Positions 1 to 5,419 of a DNA stretch of 6,140 nt are shown here, piece by piece. Both the position numbers and the translations under genes were made by a program. The DNA is from Devosia sp. Lineage in GTDB: Bacteria > Pseudomonadota > Alphaproteobacteria > Rhizobiales > Devosiaceae. The stretch covers positions 1-6,140 of the forward strand of contig DROE01000055.1 in assembly GCA_011322005.1 (NCBI GenBank), read 5' to 3'. The notes beneath the pieces were generated by a model. The model was not told the origin of the DNA, did no database searches, and worked only from the letters and a program-made list of their open reading frames with translations. Every line of letters begins with the position of its first letter. Position 1 is the first letter of the stretch.

Positions 1-36
1 AGACGCACAGAGCAATAACAACGCCCATCTCTACTT

Positions 37-55
37 CCCGCAAAGGCGGGTTTTT
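37..55 (+). terminator. Intrinsic terminator of an upstream gene
   Basis: A perfect 5-bp GC stem (CCCGC at 37-41, GCGGG at 46-50) with a 4-base AAAG loop is followed directly by five T (51-55). This is a textbook rho-independent terminator for transcription entering from the left. It lies only 23 bases before the ATG of the Ala/Glu-repeat gene, so most upstream transcription should stop before that gene. The alternative is that it attenuates that gene; nothing in the window decides between the two. Confidence 0.8.
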
Positions 56-78
56 GGTTCAGTCAAGGAAAAAGCAAG

Positions 79-537
79 ATGAAAAATTGGATATGGATAG
101 TCCTGGCCGTGGTCGTTCTGGGCGGCGGATATTACTATTACACAGATCAACAGGCAAAACAGGCAGCGATTGTTGCTGCCGAAGAAGCCGCCGCCGCTGA
201 AGAAGCCGCTGCTGCGGAAGCCGCTGCCGCTGAAGAAGCTGCTGCCGCGGAAGCCGCTGCCGCTGAAGAAGCTGCTGCCGCGGAAGCCGCCGCCGCTGAA
301 GAAGCCGCTGCTGCGGAAGCCGCTGCCGCGGAAGCCGCTGCCGCTGAAGAAGCTGCTGCTGCGGAAGCCGCCGCGACAGAAACAGTTCTTTCCAGCGAAA
401 GCATTGCCGCTGCCATTGAGGCCGCCGGTCTGGATGAAACCACCACCGCAACGTTGACTGCGGCACTTGAAGCGGCACAGGAAAATCCCGAGGCCTTGCA
501 AGCCGTTCTCGACCAGCTCAACGCTCTCTTGCAGTGA
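79..537 (+). CDS. Membrane-anchored Ala/Glu-repeat protein, function unknown
   Basis: I do not recognise a named family. The 152-residue product starts with a short basic end (MKNW) and one hydrophobic segment at about residues 4-17, then YYYYTDQQAKQ. No signal-peptidase site is evident, so it is probably an N-in membrane anchor with the rest in the periplasm. Residues 35-99 are almost only Ala and Glu, in 11-residue units EEAAAAEAAAA, predicted to form one long rigid alpha helix. Residues 102-152 are non-repetitive and amphipathic (SESIAAAIEAAGLDE, then AALEAAQENPEALQAVLDQL) and look like a small helical domain. The start is supported by AAGGA at 65-69, 8-9 bases before ATG. The gene stands alone: a terminator precedes it and a convergent gene follows. 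It could be a periplasmic spacer or tether, loosely like the Ala-rich helical part of TolA, but that is analogy only. The reading frame is well supported; the role is unknown. Confidence 0.82.
   Translation: MKNWIWIVLAVVVLGGGYYYYTDQQAKQAAIVAAEEAAAAEEAAAAEAAAAEEAAAAEAAAAEEAAAAEAAAAEEAAAAEAAAAEAAAAEEAAAAEAAATETVLSSESIAAAIEAAGLDETTTATLTAALEAAQENPEALQAVLDQLNALLQ
181..375 (+). repeat. 33-bp in-frame tandem repeat encoding EEAAAAEAAAA
   Basis: Within the Ala/Glu gene, 33-bp units run at 199-231, 232-264, 265-297 and 298-330. They are flanked by a partial unit (181-198), a 15-bp fragment coding EAAAA (331-345) and a 30-bp last unit (346-375). Glu is always GAA, while Ala codons vary among GCC, GCT and GCG between units. 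The unit is therefore kept at protein level while the DNA copies have drifted at third positions. Copy number is likely to vary between strains through slippage or recombination. Confidence 0.9.
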
Positions 538-552
538 TATTGTGATCAGAGT

Positions 553-581
553 ACCGGGTGGGGGAGTTTTTCCCTCCCGGT
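553..581. terminator. Hairpin between convergent genes
   Basis: ACCGGG (553-558) pairs with CCCGGT (576-581). After a T/T mismatch the stem continues as GGG with CCC (572-574), and the loop is T-rich. It sits 15 bases after the stop of the Ala/Glu gene and 13 bases before the end of the convergent metallopeptidase gene, the place for a shared terminator. No T-run follows the stem on either strand, so efficient intrinsic termination is not assured. Confidence 0.45.
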
Positions 582-594
582 GCATATGCCCCTG

Positions 595-1452
595 TCAGTC
601 GCGGCCGCCGCTGGCTTCAATATGGGCGTTTATCATGTCAAAATAGTCGTCGAGCAGTTCGTAGCAAACGATAATCTCGGAAGACTGACTGTCGTAAAAC
701 GCGTTTGGCTCGTCGCACACCATGGCGGTGATGAGAACTGGCGTGGTCAGCCCGTAATTGTTGCGGATGTCTTCGGCGACCGATTCCAGCAGACGGCTCT
801 CCCGCAAGGTCTTGTAGGCCAGCGCCAGCCGCGCTCCGGCCCTTTCATAATTGACAGTCACTTCCGCCCTACTGTTCTTGTCCCGGTTCGGTGAAATCAG
901 TTGCTCAAGTGAGCGCGAAATCTGCTCATAATCGTCCCTGCAGCCCGATTGCCGGCGCCGGTCGATACCCCACTCGCTTGCAGTTACGGAAAAGGTGCGC
1001 CGGTCCTCGCCCACCATCATGCACACAATCTGGTAAGCGCGCTGCAGATCCAGCGAGTGTTCGCCATAGAAATCACCTGCGGTCCGTGCGCCGCGCGCCT
1101 CCCCCTCCAGCCGCCAGCCCAGCGCCGCGTCTTTTAGCGCCTGCTCGAAGGCCCGCCGTCTTTGTGTGAGCAGAATATAGGTGGCGAAATTGTCCGCCAC
1201 GTCCTCTTCGCGCCCAAGAACCGGCCACTGCTGTTTATCGACCAGCAGATGACCCACTTCGTGATAGAGTGTAAAAAGCGAGTTGTTGATGACAAACCGC
1301 ACGGTTTTGTCCAGTGTGCGATCCGCCAATATCTCGCTGATTTCGGACTGGGTTTTTTCCTTGCCCGAACCGGGTTTGGCCAGTGCGCCAGGGTTCGCAA
1401 ACCCCCACGAACCAACAAGAACCATGAGCGAAATCAACAATCGGATTGGCAC
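595..1452 (-). CDS. DUF4344-type putative secreted zinc metallopeptidase
   Basis: The 285-residue protein begins with a signal peptide: a hydrophobic stretch at about residues 4-19 and a likely cleavage after ALA at residues 23-25, so it should act in the periplasm or outside the cell. Zinc-binding HEVGH is at residues 64-68. It is followed after 13 residues by REED (81-84), whose Glu is the likely third metal ligand as in gluzincin-like peptidases. Further family marks are GEHSLDLQRAYQIVC (130-144) and CDEPNAFYD...IVCYELL (246-267). Cysteines at 144, 171, 246 and 263 could form disulfides. This pattern matches the DUF4344 putative metallopeptidase family (Pfam 'Putative metallopeptidase', recalled, not searched). 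Substrate and true peptidase activity are unknown. The start is GTG, chosen because AGGAGGA lies 8 bases upstream; the nearby ATG at 1457 is out of frame. The gene lies 110 bases behind the ABC-F gene on the same strand, across a structured gap, so co-transcription is possible but not shown. Confidence 0.88.
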   Translation of the reverse strand: MPIRLLISLMVLVGSWGFANPGALAKPGSGKEKTQSEISEILADRTLDKTVRFVINNSLFTLYHEVGHLLVDKQQWPVLGREEDVADNFATYILLTQRRRAFEQALKDAALGWRLEGEARGARTAGDFYGEHSLDLQRAYQIVCMMVGEDRRTFSVTASEWGIDRRRQSGCRDDYEQISRSLEQLISPNRDKNSRAEVTVNYERAGARLALAYKTLRESRLLESVAEDIRNNYGLTTPVLITAMVCDEPNAFYDSQSSEIIVCYELLDDYFDMINAHIEASGGRD

Positions 1453-1460
1453 GGCATCGG

Positions 1461-1467
1461 TCCTCCT
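1461..1467 (-). promoter_or_regulatory. Shine-Dalgarno site fixing the GTG start
   Basis: On the minus strand this reads AGGAGGA, a near-perfect anti-16S match, with 8 bases to GTG (1450-1452). The out-of-frame ATG at 1455-1457 is only 3 bases away, too close to be used efficiently. The site therefore decides the start of the metallopeptidase gene. Confidence 0.8.
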
Positions 1468-1477
1468 GACAGCGCGT

Positions 1478-1530
1478 CGTCGCCACGCGGGCCGGCGACG
1501 GGTTCGCCCAGCCTACCCGCCAATGGCGCC
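1478..1530. repeat. GC-rich palindromic intergenic segment
   Basis: The gap between the ABC-F stop and the metallopeptidase start holds two dyads. One is a perfect 7-bp stem CGTCGCC (1478-1484) / GGCGACG (1494-1500) with a 9-base loop. The other is a small CGCC (1518-1521) / GGCG (1525-1528) hairpin. Between them the minus strand reads GGCGGGTAGGCTGGGCGAAC, which resembles the GTAGGGTGGGC-type dispersed repeats of some alphaproteobacteria (recalled resemblance). There is no T-run, so this is a weak candidate terminator for the ABC-F gene or a repeat copy. Confidence 0.4.
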
Positions 1531-1562
1531 GGGGCCAAGAGGGGAGGGCTTTTGCACTTAAT

Positions 1563-3482
1563 TCATTCAGAATCGGCGAGCAGCGCCTGCTCCGCCCGTT
1601 CCAGTTCGCCACTTTTTTTAAACCACAGCGCTTCGAGCTTTTCTAGTTCCGCGGAGCGTTTGGCCCGCTCGGTTGTCAGGTCAATCGCTGTTTGCGGGTC
1701 GCCCCTGTATAGCTCGGGGTCCGCAAATTGCACTTCGAGCTTTTCCAGTTTTGCCTGCACCCCCGCAATGCGCTTTTCAGTTTGTTGTATCTGCTTGCGC
1801 AATGGCGAAAGTCCGGCCCGCTTGGCCGCACTCTCCTGACGATCGCGCTTGCGCTTGACGTTCGCCGCTCCCGAATCAGACTTTTTTGCCTTTTTCTCAG
1901 TGCCGCTGATCTTGCTCAACAGGGTGCGTTCATAGCCCTCCATGTCATCATCAAACATCCGGATTGCACCGTCCTCGGCGATCCAAATCTGGTCAACGGT
2001 AGCATCAATCAGGTGGCGGTCATGACTGATTATCAGCACCGCACCCTTGTAATTGTTCAGCGCGCGCACAAGCGCATCTCGGCTGTCGATGTCCAGATGG
2101 TTGGTCGGCTCGTCCAATATCATCATGCCGGGGCCGCCAAAAGTTATCAGGCCCAGCAACAACCGCGCCCGCTCGCCCCCGGAAAGGTTTTTGGCCAGCG
2201 TTAGCATCTTGCTCGTTGTTAAACCCATCTGCGCCACCCGGGAGCGTCTTTGCGCTTCGCTCATATGAGGGGTGAGGGGTTCAATATGTTCCAAAACTGT
2301 TTGCTCAGGCTTCAGAATATCCATCTGGTGCTGGGCAAAATAGGCGATCTCCAGCTTCTTGCCGCGATGGAAAATGCCCCCCATTTTTGCCAGCTCACCA
2401 CTGAGAAGTTTGGCAAAGGTTGACTTGCCGTTGCCGTTCACCCCCACAAGCGCGATCCGGTCTCCGGGGTCAATGCGCTGGGTGATGCGGCTGAGCACGG
2501 GCTTGCCATCATAGCCCACCGACACGTCTTCCAGATTGAGCATCGGACTGGCCATGGTGTGTTTGGGCTGGGGAAAGGAAAAGGGCAGCGAGGTTTCATC
2601 AACCATCACGTCCAGAGGCTGCATCTTGGCAATGCGCTTGGCCCGGCTTTGCGCCTGCTTGGCCTTGGTGGCGCTGGCCCCGAACCGGTCGACGAATTTC
2701 TGCATATGGGCGATTTCAGCCGCCTGCTTGTCGCGGGCCTTGACGCTCAACTCCATCCGGGCGCGCCGCGTGGCTTCAAACGTATTGTAAGCACCGTTAT
2801 GCGAGCCCTTGTAAAGGGTCAGCTTGCCATGCTCCAGATGCACAATGGAGGTGACCGCCCGGTTGAGCAGCCCCCGGTCATGGCTGATAAGAAAAATCGT
2901 GTGCGGGTAGGTCGCCAGGTATTTTTCCAGCCACAACGCGCCTTCCAGATCCAGATAGTTGGTAGGTTCATCCAGCAGCAACAGGTCGGGTTGAGAAAAC
3001 AGGACCCCCGCCAGCGCCACGCGCATGCGCCAGCCCCCCGAAAGAGAGGAACACGGATCGCTCTGCTGGGCGGCACCAAAGCCAAGGCCGCGCAGAATGC
3101 TGGATGCCCGCGCTTCGGCGGTGTGCGCCTCAATATCGGCCAGCCGCATGTGGATTTCCGATATCCGGTTGGGGTCGGTTTCGGTTTCCGCCTGCTTGAG
3201 CAAAAGCGAACGCTCTGCATCCGCCTCAAGTACCATATCAATAATGGACATTTCACTGGAGGGGGCTTCCTGGGCCACCGTGCCGATGCGCCATCTCGGA
3301 TGCACGGAAATCTCGCCATCATCAGGCGAAAGATTTTTCAGGATCAGGTTGAACAGCGTTGTCTTTCCCGAACCGTTGCGCCCCACAAATCCCGCCTTGG
3401 CACCGGCGGGCAGGGTGAGGTTCGCCTTCTCCAGCAAGGGTCGGCCAACGATGGAATAGGAAAGGTCTTTTATCGTGAGCAT
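1563..3482 (-). CDS. yheS: ABC-F family ATPase, YheS type
   Basis: This is a cytoplasmic 639-residue protein with two ABC ATPase domains and no membrane segment, as in ABC-F proteins that act on the ribosome rather than in transport. Domain 1 has Walker A GRNGSGKTT (34-42), signature LSGGWRMR (147-154), Walker B LLLLDEP (167-173, catalytic E172) and switch H201. The inter-domain linker (about 237-300) contains DRFGASATKAKQAQSR, typical of the P-site tRNA interaction motif region. Domain 2 has Walker A GVNGNGKST (347-355), LSGGERARL (433-441), Walker B MMILDEP (453-459, E458) and H487. The C-terminal tail (about 545-635) is charged and coiled-coil forming. The LSGGW signature, the linker, the tail and the length (E. 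coli YheS is about 637 residues) favour YheS over Uup or EttA. All catalytic residues are present, so it should be active. The ATG at 3480-3482 is the only suitable start; its Shine-Dalgarno is weak. The gene is divergent from ndk. Confidence 0.93.
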   Translation of the reverse strand: MLTIKDLSYSIVGRPLLEKANLTLPAGAKAGFVGRNGSGKTTLFNLILKNLSPDDGEISVHPRWRIGTVAQEAPSSEMSIIDMVLEADAERSLLLKQAETETDPNRISEIHMRLADIEAHTAEARASSILRGLGFGAAQQSDPCSSLSGGWRMRVALAGVLFSQPDLLLLDEPTNYLDLEGALWLEKYLATYPHTIFLISHDRGLLNRAVTSIVHLEHGKLTLYKGSHNGAYNTFEATRRARMELSVKARDKQAAEIAHMQKFVDRFGASATKAKQAQSRAKRIAKMQPLDVMVDETSLPFSFPQPKHTMASPMLNLEDVSVGYDGKPVLSRITQRIDPGDRIALVGVNGNGKSTFAKLLSGELAKMGGIFHRGKKLEIAYFAQHQMDILKPEQTVLEHIEPLTPHMSEAQRRSRVAQMGLTTSKMLTLAKNLSGGERARLLLGLITFGGPGMMILDEPTNHLDIDSRDALVRALNNYKGAVLIISHDRHLIDATVDQIWIAEDGAIRMFDDDMEGYERTLLSKISGTEKKAKKSDSGAANVKRKRDRQESAAKRAGLSPLRKQIQQTEKRIAGVQAKLEKLEVQFADPELYRGDPQTAIDLTTERAKRSAELEKLEALWFKKSGELERAEQALLADSE

Positions 3483-3517
3483 GGCGGGTTCGGCATGATT
3501 CCGGCATCAAAAGAAAC

Positions 3518-3547
3518 GGGATAGCGGGTTTGTAGGGCTATTGGCAA
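3518..3547 (-). promoter_or_regulatory. Putative sigma70-like promoter of the ABC-F gene
   Basis: On the minus strand TTGCCA (3547-3542) and TATCCC (3523-3518) are separated by 18 bases. Transcription would start near 3511, giving a leader of roughly 30 bases. The -35 is good and the -10 is only half-matched. Position in the divergent gap supports it, but it is an eye match. Confidence 0.35.
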
Positions 3548-3555
3548 CCTTGGGA

Positions 3556-3584
3556 TTGCGCAGCGCTGACTGAGTCCCTATAAC
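3556..3584 (+). promoter_or_regulatory. Putative sigma70-like promoter of ndk
   Basis: TTGCGC (3556-3561), a 17-base spacer and TATAAC (3579-3584) make a good housekeeping promoter for an alphaproteobacterium. A start near 3591 would give a leader of about 37 bases. The spacer contains the 8-base palindrome CAGCGCTG (3561-3568). It lies back to back with the proposed ABC-F promoter, the two -35 boxes being only 8 bases apart. Confidence 0.5.
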
Positions 3585-3592
3585 CCGGCCAA

Positions 3593-3610
3593 TTCAATCC
3601 CCTTCAATCC
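3593..3610 (+). repeat. Short direct repeat in the ndk leader
   Basis: TTCAATCC occurs at 3593-3600 and again at 3603-3610, a 10-base period, with a degenerate third start ATTCAAGG at 3611-3618 that runs into the Shine-Dalgarno. It may be chance or the result of slippage; no function is evident. Confidence 0.5.
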
Positions 3611-3627
3611 ATTCAAGGACTAGAGTA

Positions 3628-4050
3628 ATGGCCGTTCAGCGCACCTTTTCCATCATCAAACCCGACGCCACCAAACGCAATCTCACCGGCAAGATCATCG
3701 CCAAATTCGAGGATGCGGGCTTGCGTGTTGTCGCTTCCAAACGCATCCACATGACCCGCGAACAGGCCGAGGGTTTTTACGCTGTGCACAAGGAGCGCCC
3801 GTTTTTTGGCGAACTTGTTGATTTCATGATTTCCGAGCCGGTCGTCGTACAGGTGCTTGAGGGCGAGGATGCCATCGCCAAAAACCGCGAAGTGATGGGC
3901 GCCACCAACCCGGCCGAGGCCGCCAACGGCACCATCCGCAAGGAATTCGCCCTGTCCATTGGCGAAAACTCGGTCCACGGCTCCGATGCCCCCGAAACCG
4001 CCGCCGAGGAGATCGCCTATTTCTTTTCAGAAGAAGAAATTGTCGGCTGA
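3628..4050 (+). CDS. ndk: Nucleoside diphosphate kinase
   Basis: This cytoplasmic enzyme transfers the gamma phosphate of ATP to NDPs through a phosphohistidine, balancing NTP and dNTP pools. The 140-residue length is the normal bacterial size. The start MAVQRTFSIIKPDA carries the nucleotide-binding lysine K11, and the catalytic histidine is H117 in the signature NSVHGSDAPE (114-123). KERPFF (55-60) and the GATNPAEA segment (91-98) are also as in the family, so the gene is intact. The start is supported by AAGGA at 3615-3619, 8 bases before ATG. It is a single-gene unit: a promoter candidate lies upstream, a hairpin overlaps the stop, and the convergent MCP gene lies beyond. It is divergent from the ABC-F gene. 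Confidence 0.98.
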   Translation: MAVQRTFSIIKPDATKRNLTGKIIAKFEDAGLRVVASKRIHMTREQAEGFYAVHKERPFFGELVDFMISEPVVVQVLEGEDAIAKNREVMGATNPAEAANGTIRKEFALSIGENSVHGSDAPETAAEEIAYFFSEEEIVG

Positions 4051-4067
4051 AAGCAACTCTTCAGCCG
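4044..4067 (+). terminator. Hairpin overlapping the ndk stop codon
   Basis: CGGCTGAA (4044-4051) pairs perfectly with TTCAGCCG (4060-4067) around an 8-base loop. The stem includes the TGA stop of ndk (4048-4050). No T-run follows, so it could act as an intrinsic terminator of the weak alphaproteobacterial kind or as a 3' mRNA-stabilising hairpin. Confidence 0.6.
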
Positions 4068-4096
4068 GTAGCGTACTCGCCCTTTAGCCCCAATCC

Positions 4097-4199
4097 CTCA
4101 TCCTGTGCACCCTCCTTCGACAAGCTCAGGATGAAGGTGCTCGCAATGACATCTCCTTCCTCATCCTGAGGAGGCCGAAGGCCGTCTCGAAGGACGAGG
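4097..4199. repeat. Mosaic alphaproteobacterial palindromic intergenic repeat
   Basis: This convergent gap carries two related elements in inverted orientation. Element A (4113-4137) reads TCCTTCGACAAGCTCAGGAT followed by GAAGG. Element B (4159-4199) is a longer version on the other strand: outer arms CCTCATCCT (4159-4167) and AGGACGAGG (4191-4199) with one mismatch, and an inner GGCC-GAA-GGCC hairpin (4173-4183). TCCTTCGA (4113-4120) and CTCAGGATGA (4125-4134) of A are exact reverse complements of 4187-4194 and 4161-4170 in B. Between them the minus strand reads TGTCATTGCGAGCACC (4151-4136), part of another repeat type known from alphaproteobacteria. CTCATCCTG also occurs at 4097-4105 and 4160-4168. 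Such elements are dispersed in many copies; this copy lies where a bidirectional terminator would be expected. Confidence 0.75.
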
Positions 4200-4227
4200 G
4201 AGTGGGTCGGGGTGAGGGGCTTGTCTC

Positions 4228-5379
4228 TCAGATAACCTTCCTGACTTCTGTCAGAAACTCGTCCACCGCCGAGCGCATGGTTTGGCCGTTCTCTGATAGT
4301 TTTTCCGAAGAAGTCAGAACGCCCCCGGCCATCTCCTTGTTTTCAGCAACCGAACTTGAAATCGTTGAAATATTGGAGGAGACCTCGGCGGTTCCGCTCG
4401 AGGCCATATCCACCGAACTGGCAATTTCCTGGGTTGCGGCGCTTTGTTCTTCCACCGCCGCGGCGATTGTTGTCGAAACTTCGTCCACCCGGCCCATGGT
4501 TTCCCCGATTTTGGCAATCGCCTCCACCGCGCGCGTACTGGCTTCCTGAATTTCAGAGATCTGCTTGCCGATTTCCTCGGTCGCAGTTGCCGTCTGGTTG
4601 GCGAGGTTTTTCACCTCCGAGGCCACCACCGCAAAACCCTTGCCCGCTTCCCCGGCCCGCGCCGCTTCAATGGAAGTGTTGAGCGCTAAAAGGTTGGTCT
4701 GGTCGGCAATGTCAGCAATCAGCGCCACCACCTCGCCGATCTTCTTTGAGGCTTCCGAAAGGCTGCCCACATCCTTGTTGGCCTGGCGCACCTCTTCCAC
4801 AGCGGCGCTGGTAATCTGTGAGGAAAGGTTGACCTGTTCAGAAATTTCACCCACCGAAGTGGTCATTTCTTCGGTTGCTGCTGCCACCGAGCTCACATTG
4901 GCCGAGGCTTCTTCGGCCGCCGCCGCCACCGCGATGGATTGCTGGGACACAGAAGACGTGGTCTCCTCCATGTTTTGAGCAGAGGATTTCAGCTCATCCG
5001 CCGCCTCGGTAACCGAGCCGATGGCCACACCCATGTCTCCCTCGAATTTTGCAACCACATCGCCGAACGCTTCCACCCGTCCTTCCATGGTTTTCATGGC
5101 TTTGTTGATGGTGCGGCTGGCATCCCCGAACGCGCCCAGCATGCCTTTTTCCGATATGGTGCGGAAATATTTGTTGTCCACCACATACTCCAGCGAGGCC
5201 TTGGTTTCGCGCACATAGGCATCCGTCCGGTCAATCAGCCGGTTGATGGCGTGTAAAAGTTCTCCCGCTTCCCCTTTTTCGTCGATATTGATGATGCGGG
5301 CTTCAAAATCCCCGTCCGCCACGGAATTGCAGACACTGAGTGCCTTGCGAACCGATGATTTGTAACTGCCTGAGAACAT
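4228..5379 (-). CDS. Soluble methyl-accepting chemotaxis protein with HAMP-like repeats
   Basis: This 383-residue receptor should signal to CheA/CheW but has no transmembrane segment and no ligand-binding domain. Residues about 11-58 and 59-108 look like two divergent HAMP-type modules (GDFEARI, GELLHAINRLIDRTDAYVRET, then KYFRTISEKGMLGAF and INKAM). Residues about 118-383 are the long coiled-coil signalling hairpin, with the conserved tip IADQTNLLALNTSIEAARAG (224-243) followed by EAGKGFAVVASEVK. A good methylation-site match is AAAVEEQSAAT around E310/E311; AAAAEE (152-157) and AAATEE (166-171) are further candidates. There is no C-terminal CheR-docking pentapeptide (it ends EVRKVI). The start is fixed by AAGGAGG (5388-5394), 8 bases before ATG. 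It lies 40 bases downstream of the Aer-like PAS gene on the same strand, almost certainly as its partner: the PAS protein would be the missing sensor. A cytoplasmic cluster receptor is the likely location. Confidence 0.93.
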   Translation of the reverse strand: MFSGSYKSSVRKALSVCNSVADGDFEARIINIDEKGEAGELLHAINRLIDRTDAYVRETKASLEYVVDNKYFRTISEKGMLGAFGDASRTINKAMKTMEGRVEAFGDVVAKFEGDMGVAIGSVTEAADELKSSAQNMEETTSSVSQQSIAVAAAAEEASANVSSVAAATEEMTTSVGEISEQVNLSSQITSAAVEEVRQANKDVGSLSEASKKIGEVVALIADIADQTNLLALNTSIEAARAGEAGKGFAVVASEVKNLANQTATATEEIGKQISEIQEASTRAVEAIAKIGETMGRVDEVSTTIAAAVEEQSAATQEIASSVDMASSGTAEVSSNISTISSSVAENKEMAGGVLTSSEKLSENGQTMRSAVDEFLTEVRKVI

Positions 5380-5419
5380 CTGGAGTGCCTCCTTGAAAAA
5401 TAGCTGGTTGGGTCCGGGG

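Noticed and set aside
147..521. Minus-strand and other-frame open frames over the Ala/Glu repeat (SAAAA, KKPLL, QRQRLP repeats)
   Set aside because: A 33-bp repeat without stops is open in several frames. Only the plus frame at 79 has a Shine-Dalgarno, a membrane segment and a non-repetitive domain after the repeat.
1162..1839. Plus-strand open frame (225 codons) across the metallopeptidase start and the ABC-F end
   Set aside because: It covers the ends of two well-supported minus-strand genes and a repeat-like gap, and its product is low-complexity Ser/Ala/Arg without any domain.
2559..3524. Long plus-strand open frame (321 codons) antisense to the ABC-F gene
   Set aside because: The opposite strand encodes a full ABC-F protein with every motif intact. 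The antisense product has no recognisable motif and an Arg/Gly/Gln-rich composition typical of a shadow frame.
4097..4199. CRISPR array or transposon end
   Set aside because: The repeats are inverted and overlapping, with no regular spacers, no target-site duplication and no transposase in the window. A dispersed palindromic repeat explains them better.
4202..4549. Plus-strand open frame antisense to the MCP 3' end
   Set aside because: It is the Ser/Ala-rich mirror of the MCP coiled coil, without a ribosome binding site, and starts in the intergenic repeat.
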